Below, piece after piece: positions 13,401-23,625 of a stretch of 64,000 nt of DNA (its first letter is position 1; every line of letters begins with the position of its first letter). The DNA is taken from assembly GCF_026230105.1 (NCBI RefSeq), contig NC_079476.1, positions 6,772,709-6,836,708 on the forward strand, read 5' to 3'. The translations under genes and the position numbers were made by a program. A model generated the notes under the pieces. The model did no database searches. It was not told where the DNA came from and saw nothing but the letters and a program-made list of their open reading frames with translations. This DNA is from Diorhabda sublineata (lineage: Eukaryota > Arthropoda > Insecta > Coleoptera > Chrysomelidae).

Positions 13401-14995
13401 AACAGTTTTTTTTCACGAACGTAGAAAAAACATTGTATACAACTCGTGCAAAAAGTGTATAGCACTCGACGTGTTGTCAAACTCGGCATAACAGCCTCAT
13501 TAGACAAATTCACGTCGCGTACAATAAACTCTTACTTGTTGCATAAATAACTATTGCTAATTATTTTCTGTTTAAAGAATCTGATGCACAACAACACATT
13601 TTATTTTGTTGTCACTTCAAATAATTTATATCTTTGTTTATTTCATGCAGTTCTTTCTACGATGAATATGCTATTCAGGACTACACAACAAGAATGCAAA
13701 CAACTCAATTATAATGGATTGATGAATCACATTATATCTGCGGATATTTCAGCTGATAAAATTATATATAGTTATGCAGTACAAGTGGTAAGAAATATTT
13801 GTTATTTATATATCTTTAATATAGGGTGTTTTGGGAGTGAGTAGATAACGTGAAAATTATCATACCGGACAGAAAAAATGGGGGAGACTTATTTTAAATA
13901 ATCGTGAGAGGGGTTATTGCGGGATTCTCCAAATAAACTGATCGTTTTTTTTTAATTACTCAGTAGTTAGTTCCTAAAATTACTCAGTTCAGTTCAGCCT
14001 TATTAAGTTACTTGATACGCATTTACTTTATGCTCCATATGGAATATACCTCCGTAAATAATAAAATCATATGACGAAGCATTTTTGAATGAGCTTTAAT
14101 TTTGGCCGGATAGATGGGTCAAATACCTCTATGTACGACGTTACTACACAAACACTCATAATTCAGTGTCTAACGCGCGTTTCGATAACAAACCGAAACT
14201 GTAAGCAATAAGCCCTTTTCCTTATTTGAGCTATTTTTATATTCAACAATCTCAATACTTTCAAATGTATCTAAAATTTTATTGTTGGTCTCTATTTAGT
14301 TAATGAAACGTGTATCAGACAGTGTAATTATATGTGTTGAACAAGTGGTAGTAGCAAACTGTTCAGTACGAAGATTATCAATGGTTCCGACTTAGTTGTC
14401 AAACTACTAAATTAAATTTGATAATTTGTTAAAAAATAGGTATAAAAAGAAAGGTCAACTAAATCAATTCCCCACACTGGGCATATTGAATTGTTTGATT
14501 AAGTTGTAATTTTTGTAATCGTTAGTGATATTAATATTGAACACACTGTTTATACTACCACTTCACACAACACTCGCAATTACACTGTCTGACGCGCGTT
14601 TAGATAACAAAGTTATCTTCTTCAGAGACTGAAGATAAAGAGTTTACCTTGGTTATCGAAATGCGCGTCAGACAGTGTAATTGTATTGCATTTTTTGATG
14701 CTATATTTTTATTATGTTATCTAGTGTCAGTCAGCTGCATTAGATGAGTTATTCGCCAATCCAGAAGAATGCTTCCAGAGGTATCAAACTGCACAGATAT
14801 TATTGCACAGTTTATCACAACAAGAGAATTCCCAGATAGATAAAACGGCTATGGTTAAATGTGAGTTAATCCATTTCGTATAGACTTTTTTATTTGTATT
14901 ATCGTTTTTCATTATTTTCAGACAAAGATGCCGTTGAGAGACGCCTTCAGGTACTCCAACAACAAGGCTATATTTATGCTACAGATCTCAGCTAG
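1462..14995 (+). CDS. Atg1: Atg1/ULK1 autophagy kinase, C-terminal exons (5' end outside window)
   Basis: Atg1 (ULK1/2 in vertebrates) is the Ser/Thr kinase that starts autophagosome formation with Atg13 and FIP200/Atg17. Seven exons are visible: 1462-1566, 5436-5586, 8481-8725, 10886-11150, 13651-13787, 14725-14860 and 14922-14995. They join in frame to give 370 residues ending at TAG 14993-14995. The kinase domain is absent and should lie left of position 1. The second exon encodes the LKYVCGTPPGGRR-type linker motif. From the end of exon 3 (LPEETILE) the protein follows the C-terminal tandem-MIT/EAT domain of ULK1, which binds Atg13 and membranes. The motifs RFSSTVKT, IIYSYAVQV and CQSAALDELF are good ULK1 matches. 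Splice sites are standard except the exon-3 donor, which is GTTCGT (8726). The introns are 0.06-4 kb and full of transposon remnants. The identity rests on recognised C-terminal similarity and is strong. Confidence 0.9.
2447..2940 (+). mobile_element. Mariner-family remnant, 5' end with TIR
   Basis: It begins with a mariner inverted repeat (TACGAGGGTTGCAACCTAAG). A broken N-terminal transposase frame follows from 2581 (MNSNNEHFRTITFYDFRREL, with an in-frame stop soon after), and then fragments resembling RINWCKEML. The 3' half is missing; the next element starts at about 2938. The same TIR family borders the short element at 50528-51210. It lies in an Atg1 intron. Confidence 0.7.
2938..3510 (-). 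mobile_element. hAT transposon remnant, C-terminal dimerisation region
   Basis: The reverse strand of about 3500-3290 reads ALWNIAEKYLIAFPSTYLVE followed by KGFSVVANILKKQRYRL. This matches the C-terminal dimerisation region of hAT transposases of the SCAN3/ZBED5-like type. A frameshift follows, after which the frame continues towards LTNIEPNLARLVE. The outer end (GCAGGGATTTCCAAACC, about 2937) resembles a hAT terminal repeat. The 5' part is absent. Confidence 0.65.
3720..4567 (-). mobile_element. DUF4817/Tc1-like transposase remnant
   Basis: Three broken minus-strand segments follow the order of a DUF4817-type (Tc3/mariner-like) transposase. 4567-4319 holds the linker KKRDGRKNASG. 4208-4020 holds the catalytic segment with FSDEASFYLNGHVHRRN and SSKLNVWAGILGDH. 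About 3870-3750 encodes IGRRIFIEWSLTSPDLTPLN. Stops and frameshifts separate them. Other copies are at 41390-41640, 42170-42560 and 47510-49440. Confidence 0.75.
4600..5435. other. Atg1 intron without recognisable content
   Basis: AT-rich intron sequence between the DUF4817 remnant and Atg1 exon 5436-5586. I see no coding similarity, terminal repeats or RNA motif. Confidence 0.4.
6020..6680 (+). mobile_element. Non-LTR retrotransposon fragment (reverse transcriptase to 3' end)
   Basis: The segment SVGVPQGSVLEPLLFLLYIN (from about 6032) is the RT motif that precedes the catalytic box in Jockey/CR1-type LINEs. It is followed by VKLLGITFD..NWREHIDSLCSKI, and then (6480-6670) IFETLLCIHRGV and SDVHSYTIRGAGRL, which match the far C-terminus of the same polyprotein. 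The catalytic YADD region is deleted and several stops are present, so it is dead. It lies in the intron between Atg1 exons 2 and 3 seen here. Confidence 0.7.
7552..7611 (-). ncRNA. Hammerhead-like ribozyme core, degraded copy
   Basis: On the minus strand the order is TTTGAAAA (a decayed CUGANGA box), helix GATAAC/GTTATC with a TTG loop, GAAAC and GTGTC. The first box has lost its conserved G, so this copy is probably inactive. It is part of the left Penelope-like end. Confidence 0.45.
8115..8175 (+). ncRNA. Hammerhead-like ribozyme core of a Penelope-like element
   Basis: In order: CTGAAGA (8129-8135, matches CUGANGA), a stem-II helix closed by a TTG loop (8137-8151), GAAAC (8152-8156), a very short stem III (AC-GCGC-GT) and cleavage triplet GTC (8161-8163). 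GTCT before the first box can pair with CAG.. bases after GTC to start stem I. In the canonical register one extra C (8136) sits between CTGAAGA and stem II. Hammerhead motifs with tiny stem III are known in Penelope-like elements. Activity is inferred only. Confidence 0.55.
9600..9990 (-). mobile_element. Mariner transposase remnant (internal and C-terminal part)
   Basis: The minus strand from 9985 encodes WYTSICSQEVFEKI, then RRRRIILHHDNTSYRTSVQA (second catalytic Asp in HHDN), matching irritans-type mariner transposase. A stop falls at 9689. After a frameshift, LAPFFLFPWIKK (about 9665-9640) resembles the DFFLFP box. The N-terminal half and both ends are missing. It lies in the Atg1 intron 8726-10885. 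Confidence 0.65.
10000..10885. other. Atg1 intron without recognisable content
   Basis: AT-rich sequence with no transposase, terminal repeat or RNA signature that I can identify. It ends in a normal acceptor (TTATGTTACAG) before exon 10886-11150. Confidence 0.4.
11151..12190. other. Atg1 intron; possible LTR-like segment
   Basis: No coding similarity. 11570-11720 has promoter-like features: TATAAAAG at about 11580 and AATAAAGTCTG at about 11690, followed by a run ending GTGTTAAAAATC. This could be an old LTR, but no matching partner or clear ends were seen. Confidence 0.25.
12195..13310 (+). mobile_element. Crypton tyrosine-recombinase transposon, broken
   Basis: 12230-12430 encodes LLPSKSRKPCQIRYNRFKEW and ENVLLAYFSKRSKYIKPSSL, the N-terminal core-binding region of insect Crypton integrases. 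12640-12770 continues with IARSCRGDELQKLSIED, which contains the first catalytic Arg (CRGDEL), and SILIVKVPRSK. 12955-13150 holds the C-terminal catalytic box HCFRRSSATLLADTGADILE and, after a TGA in place of an Arg codon, HSAWKSSTVAEGY with the nucleophilic Tyr. All R-H-R-H/W-Y landmarks remain visible across several stops and frameshifts. Cryptons use a tyrosine recombinase rather than a DDE transposase. It sits in the Atg1 intron 11151-13650. Confidence 0.8.
14110..14690. mobile_element. Rearranged Penelope-like ends
   Basis: Three pieces of the Penelope-like terminal unit lie together: a minus-oriented partial copy at 14150-14205, a plus-oriented partial copy at about 14305-14400, and a minus-oriented copy with a full hammerhead-like core at about 14540-14650. 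A further plus-oriented piece (TTACCTTGGTTATCGAAATG) is at 14645-14690. The minus strand of 14290-14215 resembles the coding piece at 7966-7781. All are in the Atg1 intron 13788-14724. Confidence 0.55.
14579..14636 (-). ncRNA. Hammerhead-like ribozyme core of a Penelope-like element
   Basis: On the minus strand: CTGAAGA (14625-14619), helix AGATAAC/GTTATCT with a TTT loop, AAAC, GCGCGTC (cleavage GTC at 14593-14591). Compared with the typical copy, the outermost stem-II pair has changed from C-G to A-T on both sides, a compensatory change. Confidence 0.5.
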
Positions 14996-15289
14996 AGACG
15001 GTATCGTCTATTGAAACGTATCATATTTTTCTCATAATGTATGGTATAATTCATATGTTTCGCTTTGACTAAATATTTTATGTTCGTTATTTTTAATATA
15101 TAAATGAATATAGGAATGATAAAGCGTCTATCATTGCAAAATCATATTGAGGAGTAACACCACTGTAGAGCCCGGTTTTTGAACATCATTTTTGAATTTT
15201 TTTTTTAAAACTTTATTTTATATGCAACATCCAATTAGATGACTTTATTTGTACATAATTTGAAGTAATTAAATTAATTTTTACAGAGC

Positions 15290-15700
15290 GTCCAAAAACA
15301 AAATGCCGTCAATAAAGAAGCTATAAGCATTCCACTACCACTAACTTTTCGTTGTAACTATTATCTGAAACATAATAGTCAACTTTTTGTCTTCAATAGC
15401 ATTTGTGGTAAATTTCTCTTTATTATTTGTTTGGTAAACACATTTTGTTGCTTATTCAAGTTTTTTGTAATATTTTCTGCTACACTTTGAAGTTATTTTA
15501 AAGAAAGTGATACGTATTTTGGATGTTTTGATTTAAAATGCTTGTTTAAATTGAATTCCTTGAAAACAGTAATTGTTTCCTGGCAAACTAAACAAATTGC
15601 TTTTTTATCAATGTTTGTAAAAAGGTATTTTACCGACCATGTTTCGTTGAAATGTCTGCATTCCAAATCAACTTTTCTTTTTTTAGATTGACTCATTCTA
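15290..15700 (-). mobile_element. hAT-type transposon remnant, N-terminal zinc finger
   Basis: The minus strand 15696-15493 encodes 67 residues: a basic MSQSKKRKVD start, then CRHFNETW, an AICLVCQE zinc-binding pair and LNKHFKSKHPKY. This is the BED-like N-terminal finger of GTF2IRD2/ZBED5-like hAT transposases. The rest of the transposase is absent. It lies just downstream of the Atg1 3' end. Confidence 0.6.
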
Positions 15701-16640
15701 CAAAGTCCTACAAATAAATAATTTAATTATTGCAATCAATAAAATAAAAACAATGTTTTAAAATTTTACCAACAAAAAGTTATCTTTTCCAATTTATTAT
15801 TATATTTGCAAAATAACAAATATTAGTCTCAGAAATGACGATTATGCGACTAGTGCTAAATCAAAATAAACAAGATTGCACGTTCAATTCTATGTAGTAA
15901 GCCGACTATCCACTTTTTGAGAGTATGTACATTGCAAACATTAAAGCAGGGATATGGTTACAGCTGTTCAAATTATAATACTCTATTATTTATATATTTA
16001 ATTTTTTATATGTACACTACGCCACCCCTGCGTTACACTAATACACTATCACAAAAACAGTTTATAATCTCACTGGTGCTTCCCATAGATATGTACTATT
16101 TACTAATAGAAATAGTCTCTACAGTGGGATATCTAGCGTCTGATGCTCATAACTCACTCAAATTTTAGAAAAAGATTTTGACTTTTTGAAATTCTTACAG
16201 TAGTGTTACCCCTAAAACAGAAAACAACTTCTTTTCAAAATGTATCCACTACATAATTCATTGTATTGTGAAAAGTTTTTTATTCAAAGTATAGTTCTTA
16301 AATTTGATTCGTCATATTTTTATGTAAACGAATAATCCTAGAATATTAATAAGACATTGTCCTTTCTTTATTCCTTAAAATTTAAAGTAGTGACATGTAA
16401 ACTTATAAACCATTTATGTATAAAATAGTTATTTGGAATGCTGGTTCATGGAACAAATAAATGTACAGGAATGTATGGTTACAATTGACACATATTATAT
16501 CAGATAAAAATAGGTATTTTTGAAATTATTTAAAAGTAATAAATTCAAGTAAACTTTAAATAACTAGAGAAACAATCAAAATCTAAAAAAATTTATCATT
16601 ACGGCAAAAGTATTTTGATAAATTCATTCAATAATGTTTT
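15700..16640. other. Intergenic AT-rich sequence
   Basis: No coding similarity, repeat structure or RNA motif recognised. Confidence 0.4.
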
Positions 16641-17240
16641 AATTATATTCTCTACATCATCTGCATTCCAGAAGATTTTCATTTGATTTTGATATGACTA
16701 AGCTTAAACCTACAGATTTTTTTTCTTTTAAATGCAATCTCAACGTATTTTATGTATGAGGAATCTAAAAGACCTATTGTGACTTCTTTACTCAGTTACC
16801 GATGACAATTTGGGTATGTCTTCCTACTCTATCAGGTGTGGATCCTGATATTCTTTATTGCTTTACATTCAGCAAGTATGTAGATTCTTATATACAAAAT
16901 TTGATTTGCTTAAACTTTAGGTGCAGATTTGTTCTTGAATTCTTCCGATCTCGTCTGGTTATAGTTTCCCAGTTTATCTCAACTCTACTATGATCAAGCA
17001 GTAGTCCAAATCTTTCTTTTATTTTCTTGTTTTTTTTTTTATTATAGCGGTCCGATTCCACAAAAGATTTCAATCTCCATAACGTTGTTTCAGCTTATCA
17101 ACTTCCTCTGCTACAATGTACCCTGAGTACCCACAGAGTAATTTTATTATCTCTACCTACTTCATTAAGGATGCCTAAATTTCCGCTCAGGGGTTTTCCC
17201 AAGTTTTCAGAATGGTTTCTGGCGCAGCGCTGGTTTTTGT
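16640..17240 (-). mobile_element. Possible LINE RNase H tail
   Basis: The minus strand near 17170-17090 reads LNEVGRDNKITLWVLRVHCS, like the RNase H segment LN..G..NKVTL.WVPGHSG of I/R1/Jockey-type LINEs. After a stop, ADKLKQ continues the E-x-AD pattern. Leftward sequence is coding-like but broken. The long open frame 17577-17098 contains this segment, but its first half resembles nothing I know. Confidence 0.4.
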
Positions 17241-17577
17241 AGATCTCTCTTTGCTGTTTCTTTAAGTGTCCAGTACTTATATAGCATGTGAACACACACG
17301 TTTTTTCAATGATTAATAAACTAATTAACTGATTTTCGGCGAAGGTAGAATTATCTTTATTTATCTTCAACACAACTTCAATTACGAAACAAAGACAAAA
17401 AAATAAAATAATAATAGTCAAAACCGAAGTCACACACTTCATGTTGGCGCCGTTTGGCACACACACTTTTCTCGTACCCTCTTCACAACGGTGATCGACT
17501 AATTGAGACTTGAAAGTTCGTGTAGATCTGAGTATAACTGATATTTCGCGGTAAATTGATGCGATGTTAGGATACAT

Positions 17578-17850
17578 TGTTATAGGGATAAACAGTTTGG
17601 TTTAGGCCTATACACTACTATCCTTTCCTTTGTTTTCAAACCATGTACAAACTATTTAATGATAGGATTGGGAATTCTTGTAATATATAACAAGTGGAGA
17701 TTGCATCTCCCACCCTTGGATATATGAGGGGATCTCACTAAGTCAGGGTAGTCGTAAAGACTAGAGAATGTAACCAGTCTTAGTCCGATCGTTACAAACA
17801 TACATCAATAAACAAACTATAAACTAAATACAGTCCTCATCATTTTAACA
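17578..17850. repeat. Solitary LTR-like segment, 273 bp
   Basis: It is bounded by TGTTA (17578) and TAACA (ending 17850), the short inverted ends expected of an LTR. It contains a pyrimidine-rich start and TATA-like stretches (GGATATATGAGG). AATTGGTCCTTCGAATA follows directly at 17851. No second LTR or RT was found nearby, so the family is unassigned. Confidence 0.45.
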
Positions 17851-18530
17851 AATTGGTCCTTCGAATACAAGCAATAGTAATAGTGTTTTCGAACCTTCTC
17901 CTTTCTGTTATGAATTTCCTCATCTATACTTTTTCGCGAATTTCTGTTTCTAACTGTGTCTTATTCTTTACCATTACTATAAGCAACGGCATTAGTTTTA
18001 TTATTTCTTGTTATACAGGATAGCCTTTGAGTTTTTCTTATTTTTTCTAAGTTTCAGTTTTAATAGGATATTTTTGTTTGTTTCCAAATCATATATAAAA
18101 ATGGTGTATCTGGAATGTTGTATAATGATTTTGCAAGCATAATTAGTATTACTATATTTTATGAATTTTTAGGGATTTAACATCTTTCAAACAATATTAT
18201 CTCATTTAATACAGAGATAAAATAATTAACTTGTGTTTATTGCTTTTACAGACATTACATTCATTTTATAAAACTTGTATGTGTAACTAATGTAAATAGG
18301 TTGTGAATAAACGTTTGGTTGTAATTAAAAAATGTCCAGTTGATGATGTCCTGTATTTATTTATTGGTTGTACCACGATTACTATTAATTTAATTAGATA
18401 GTATAAAGAAAATATATGTTTTTTGAAGGTCATGGGGAAGATAGTCCACTTTTTGTTCAATCTAATTAGTTAATTTTTTCGGGCTATAAATAAAGGTCTT
18501 ATGAGGTCTATTCTGTAATTTTTTTGGTTA
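17851..18530. other. Intergenic AT-rich sequence
   Basis: Nothing firm. The sequence after the LTR-like block may be a truncated internal region, but it has no RT, protease or gag motif. Confidence 0.3.
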
Positions 18531-20000
18531 AAAATAATCAATAATGGTTATATTTAACCACAGTGTATAACCATAGTTCGTATTCTATAATCAAAACCTA
18601 GTGGTACATGCACCAAACAGCGGTTATAGTGTTGGTTATAGTATTATTTATATCGATGAGGATACAGGGCAATCCAGAACCATGACCTGCGCAACACTAA
18701 TATGACCGCTGGACAACAAACAACGTGTTCAATGCTATTGTGACCACTGGGTTTAGCAATAATTTGCGCTTTTTTTTCTTTTATATCGTTCGTCACGAAA
18801 AGAGGCGACGGTGAAAAATAAATGTTCTAATGTATATAATCTTCAGGTTTAATTTCCACATTTATCTTTTAGAAACGAAGCACGTGTAATGAATAGAAAT
18901 TCCAAATTTGTAAAACTTTTTAATCTAAATAAGGATGCCGTTCATTTTCTTTTATACAAAATATTTTACTACATACCCATGAAGGCATAAGAATTACATG
19001 TATTCCCACATATTTAAAAGTTTTATGGACACTGAACTTCTTGGAACTTGGATGGTATCAAATGGATACAGGAACAATGTTTAATTTCCCCATGTAATGC
19101 TATAACGTTTTATTAAATGGGTGGGTAAGATTCATCATCCATTATATTCGGCAGGTCCATATTACAACAGTAAGGGTTTTACAAAATAAATGTTCAGGTA
19201 ATTGCAAATGCTGAGTTAAAAATAATCAATAATTCAAAATTAATAATAAACAAATGTCAAGCATAAATGTACATTTAGAACAAGTGTATTTGCAAGGAAA
19301 TTATCCACGAATGCTCAAAATGAAGATTTAATACGCATTTAAACGAATCAGAGTTACCACAGAACATGTTAATGGAATTTTAAAAGGTAGATTTAGATGC
19401 TTGTGTAAAAATCACTGAATTATACTCCCATAAAAGCTAGCAAATTGGTTAACTCAACTCTTATGCTGTTCTACAAAATGTGGCTTTGTATTTCAACGCT
19501 GTCCTTCTTGATGAAGAAATGATTGTTGAAGAGAAATTTATTGTACACGATGGTGATCGAGATAATAATTTTTATATACAAAATACAAGAAAACGTGATA
19601 TAATATGTAATGAGAATTACACTTGATATTCAATAGAAAAATTTCTTCCTTTATAATTTAATTTAATTATTATCTTAAATTTACTCTTACTTCATTTTTT
19701 TTTGTAACGTAATATTGCTCTGTAGAGGGAAGTATATCGGTCGGGAAATAAAAACCTATAAATACTATTACAATAATTTTTACATCACTTCTTATATTTC
19801 ACTCATTATTTTTTTCTTAAACCTTTTAGTTTAATGTTAATTTAATTTTGACTGCATAAACCAAGCTTTAATCCCTCTCAATTTTTTTTGTATAGTTGAT
19901 ACTCTGTAGCTTCCTTTGGAGGGTAAACCATATCTACATGTTCTTCAATATCGTTTTTTCTCCTTATTATTCACAAACAAAACTAAAGAATTAATGTGAT
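18530..20000 (+). mobile_element. Possible Harbinger (PIF) DNA transposon remnant
   Basis: Around 19340-19620 broken plus-strand frames resemble the C-terminal third of HARBI1-like nucleases: ILKGRFRCL, then VALYFNAVLLDEEMIVEEKF, then NTRKRDIICNENYT. The minus strand near 19950-19870 reads DIEEHVDMVYPPKEATEYQL, which could be the accessory Myb-like protein. The catalytic Asp segments and clear terminal repeats were not found. Confidence 0.35.
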
Positions 20001-20480
20001 TATACCTAGTTTGGTTACGTATTTCAATTTGTCAGGTGGTGGGATGGTTTTTGTTCGTAGAACACATTTTCAAAGATTTTGTAAGGTTACCAATCTTGTA
20101 CCTAATTGTACATAGATGTAATATATCGTTAAAAATTGGGAGTTAAAACTGAACAATGCAGAATACTCATCCGGTTTAATTTTATATCGATCTAGTTATA
20201 AATATATTAATAACCCAATGACTACAAATAACCGAAAAGTTACAGGACAGACCCCTTTATGTAGTTTTCAGGACCTAAACAATTTTTTTTTTCACTAGGT
20301 ATGTGAACAGAATAAGATTCTCAACTATATTTGTTTTTTAACAACCTCTATTTTATTTGCAATCTGTAAAATTTAGAATGAGCCGATGGCTAATATATAA
20401 GTTGTCTACTAGGATAATTGCTGGGGCAATTTACATTCACTCAAAAAAAATATGGTTTGATTGAGGCATAATTACAAAAC
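20000..20480. other. Intergenic AT-rich sequence
   Basis: No supported feature. Confidence 0.4.
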
Positions 20481-20970
20481 AAATCACTGACACTAAAATC
20501 TGTCAGTAAAATCACACAGAAGATACCTTCTAAGCTTTCGCTGGGTGAAAGGTCTCATTAAAGGTTGAGCCAATGTGTTGGGATGGATTTCAATGCGATG
20601 AGAATATTTCTGGCATAAGCGAAATATTTTTTCTTTAAATGAATTTATTTCAAGGTCACAAGCAATAATGTTGTTAGGTACATACCATGGAGCATCTACA
20701 ATAATTCTGAATACTTTTGACTGAAATCTTTCTAGAATTGCTATATTTGAGTTGAGATGCAGTGCCCCATAGTTGATGTGATGGATTTTAATGTGACTTT
20801 GTATATTAGCAACTTGTTATTGATTGTTATCGGGAAGATAGTTCACATTATCTTTTTCATTAGGTAAGCAGAATTAGAATGTAAGTTATATAAGCCCCAA
20901 AGTAGTTTTTACACAGGAAACTGCTTGAGATTGTGTACTATAACTCACATCACCTTAAGTAAAAATATAT
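20480..20970 (-). mobile_element. Jockey-type LINE fragment, C-terminal end
   Basis: The minus strand of about 20800-20560 encodes IHHINYGALHLNSNIAILER, then FQSKVFRIIVDAPWYVPNN and a long tail ending RKLRRYLLCDFTD. This is the typical C-terminus of Jockey polyproteins (ILQRFQSK.LR.I.DAPWYV.N). The RT domain is missing. Confidence 0.75.
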
Positions 20971-21249
20971 TTTTTTCAATATAGACTATTCATGTATATA
21001 AATTAAATTGTCATCCAGTAACATATTAAATGATTGATGAAAAAAAAAACTATTTATGTTCAACAAAATATAAAATTATCGATTTGTTGAATACATCACT
21101 TGTTATAATGCATCTTTATGGGTATCTTTGATAATCAACTGGGCATTTTTTACGAATACTTGGTTTAACTAGATATAAAGGTAATGATGAAAATTGGCAT
21201 TAATATTTTTGTCGTGTTCCATTTATCTTATTCAAGCTAAGTTATTAGA

Positions 21250-22265
21250 GGGTAGGCAACAGAGTAATTTCGGTTTTGTAGTATAAAATAAAAAATGATT
21301 CCGTGCTCATAAAATTTCTGGTCCTTATCAGCAAAAACTGAACCAGATTCGATTGAAAGTCATCATCATTTGTGAAAATTTTACCCTTCTAAGCATTCTA
21401 CCGAATTCAAAATAAATGGTAATCAGTTGGTGTCAGATCAGGGCTCTATGGGGGTGTGGCATCACTTTCCAGCCAAGCTCCAACAGTTTCCCACGAGTTG
21501 CCAAAGTTGTGTGAAGCCGTGCATTATCATGGTGGAATACTAAACCTTTCCGATTTGACAATACTGGTCGTTTTTCTTTGATTGCTTCATCCAGATTTAC
21601 TCATTGTTGACAGTAAACATCAGGATAATCGAGTGGTTCCTTGGAAGCATCTCCAAAAACGCAACAACTTTGTAATCCCACCAAACTGACAGCATGAACT
21701 TTTTTCATAACCAGTGATGATTAGTTTCAAGAAAGGGTTTGGTTTCATATCGTTTAAGGTGCATATTGCAAATGTTGATTCCTTGTGTTAAATCGTGAGA
21801 TACCCAAATATCATGCTTCTTAACTAGCCCAAGACATTTTAAGTGTTTTTTAATTGTTTTGTGCGATACATGTAGTAACCTCTCAATCAGTGATATGACG
21901 ATTCTCTTCAATTATCACTTTGATTTAGTGATCATCACCTTCAGTAGGCCGACCAGGACGTTGTTCATATTTGAGGAAAAAAATTCCAGAACGGAATCAA
22001 CACCATAAACTTCACTTATTTCTTTGTGAGCAGCAGCAACCTTCTTTCCTTTGAGGAAAAATGTTCGTTTCTGCACTTTATTTAAAATTAACTCACAACC
22101 AATAGCTTTAATAAAAATCACGCTCTACTTGCTTCTAAAGCTATGTCAATGTGACCAGTATCATGTGACAAACGGCAAAGTACAGCACTAACATAAGTTA
22201 TTGAAAAAATACAGCAACGCTCTCTACCAGTAAAAAGCGAAAGTACTTAGTTGCCAACCTTATAT
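21250..22265 (-). mobile_element. Mariner element, nearly full length, broken transposase
   Basis: The ends carry related inverted repeats. The right end, read inward, is TAAGGTTGGCAACTAAGTAC (near 22262); the left end is TTAGAGGGTAGGCAACAGAG (near 21248). The minus strand encodes KVAAAHKEISEVYGVDSV (22050-21990), LLHVSHKTIKKHLKCLGLVK and DIWVSHDLTQ (21870-21780), and, after frame changes, SPDLTPTDYHLF near 21440. The order and spacing fit a DD34D mariner transposase with several frameshifts. Confidence 0.75.
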
Positions 22266-23495
22266 CTTTTTATTAACTTTGATGGATGACTAATATGACA
22301 ACTGCCTGACATAAAGTAGTGTTTACCGTGTTAGTTATTTTATGTGCATGTAAAGAATCATTTTACTGTGAAATTTTGTTTCAACATGTTTCAACAGGGC
22401 AATCACTTAACTCCTCAATTTCATTATGGTCATTATCGTTTGTTTAAATATGGAAAATAGTGAAAATTGATTATAAAAAAACAATTTTAAACCGAAACGT
22501 TACAGTATAGAAGTTTTGGGTTAATTGAAAGTCTGCTTAAAATGCCTACCCAAATAGTAATTCATGGCAGGTTATAACTACTACTTTTACAGGCATCTAT
22601 TGGAGTCATTCGAAAAGCTTTGAACTCTTATTTTGAGTAGATTTATTATGTTATAGATTGGTTGGAAGTATTCTGTACTATAGTATGTCCACAATTGAGG
22701 ACCGTTTTTTTTAAACCGATAACTATAAAACAAAGAACTTGTGGGAGAGAATTTTTTTATCTAGCTTATACAATACTTATCAACCAATATAAATATTTAA
22801 TTGAAAAACTGATCAACTATGGGAATAAATAAGAAATATGTAATTTTATTAGGAGTAAATAAGAAAATTAACAAATACGCAGTTTTTGGAAACTCAATAA
22901 AGATCAAACACGTTCATGTTAAAGAAAATAACGTTGTTTGAAAATAAAATAAATATATTCCACACATACGCTCCGAAATCATCACATAGCTCTGTCTCAT
23001 CGACACTAATGTTAGTACTACGGGTAGTTCCCATTATCTGTAAGACTAATGCCGCTCAATAGCTTTCTGACATCATCAGCTTTCCTAAGGTCACTAACCT
23101 GATTAATTGCCGACTTCTATGTCATGACCAGAGTATGTGGTGTGGACTTAGCAAATCACTGTCTGCTCTTTTATCTGATACGTTAAGACCCGAGCTTCGG
23201 GACGAATTTCTTTAAAGACCTTTTCCAAAAAGTAGATAAGAGCTGTCATCGTATATAAAAAGGAAAACAAATCACAAAACATGTGGTGAAGAATTTGTCT
23301 GGACAGACATGCTTCATTCAAATAATGCATATGTCCGCATAGTTATCAAGTTTCCATGAATCTGACACTACCAGCTGGTCGGGCATTTTTATATAGAATC
23401 CATGTATGACTCATAATTTTCGCATAAATCTTTTCGAGTTTTCAAAAAATGCTCCTCAATTGATATATGAGACTGATAAAGTATAAAATAGGAGT
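22265..23495. other. Intergenic sequence, slightly GC-richer at 22980-23340
   Basis: The minus strand of about 23100-23010 contains a coding-looking run (KADDVRKLLSGISLTDNGNY), but I cannot assign it to any family. No other feature is supported. Confidence 0.3.
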
Positions 23496-23625
23496 AATCG
23501 GTTTACCTTCAGTCTTTGAAGACGATAACTCGGTATTCGAAACTCGAGTCAGACAGTGTGATTGTGGGTGTTGGTGTAGTGATAGTGTAAACAGTGTATT
23601 CAGTATGAATATCACCAACCAACGG
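23495..23625 (+). ncRNA. Penelope-like end with hammerhead-like core, degraded
   Basis: Plus-strand order: TTTGAAGA (first C of the CUGANGA box replaced), helix around GATAAC..GTATTC, GAAAC, a short stem III CTCGAG and GTC (23548-23550). It is followed by the usual GTGTTGGTGTAGTGATAGTG tail shared by the other copies. Confidence 0.5.

Noticed and set aside
17098..17577. 159-codon minus-strand frame as a host gene
   Set aside because: The only recognisable part is a LINE RNase H-like tail; the rest is hydrophobic and low-complexity, and the frame begins exactly at the LTR-like boundary.
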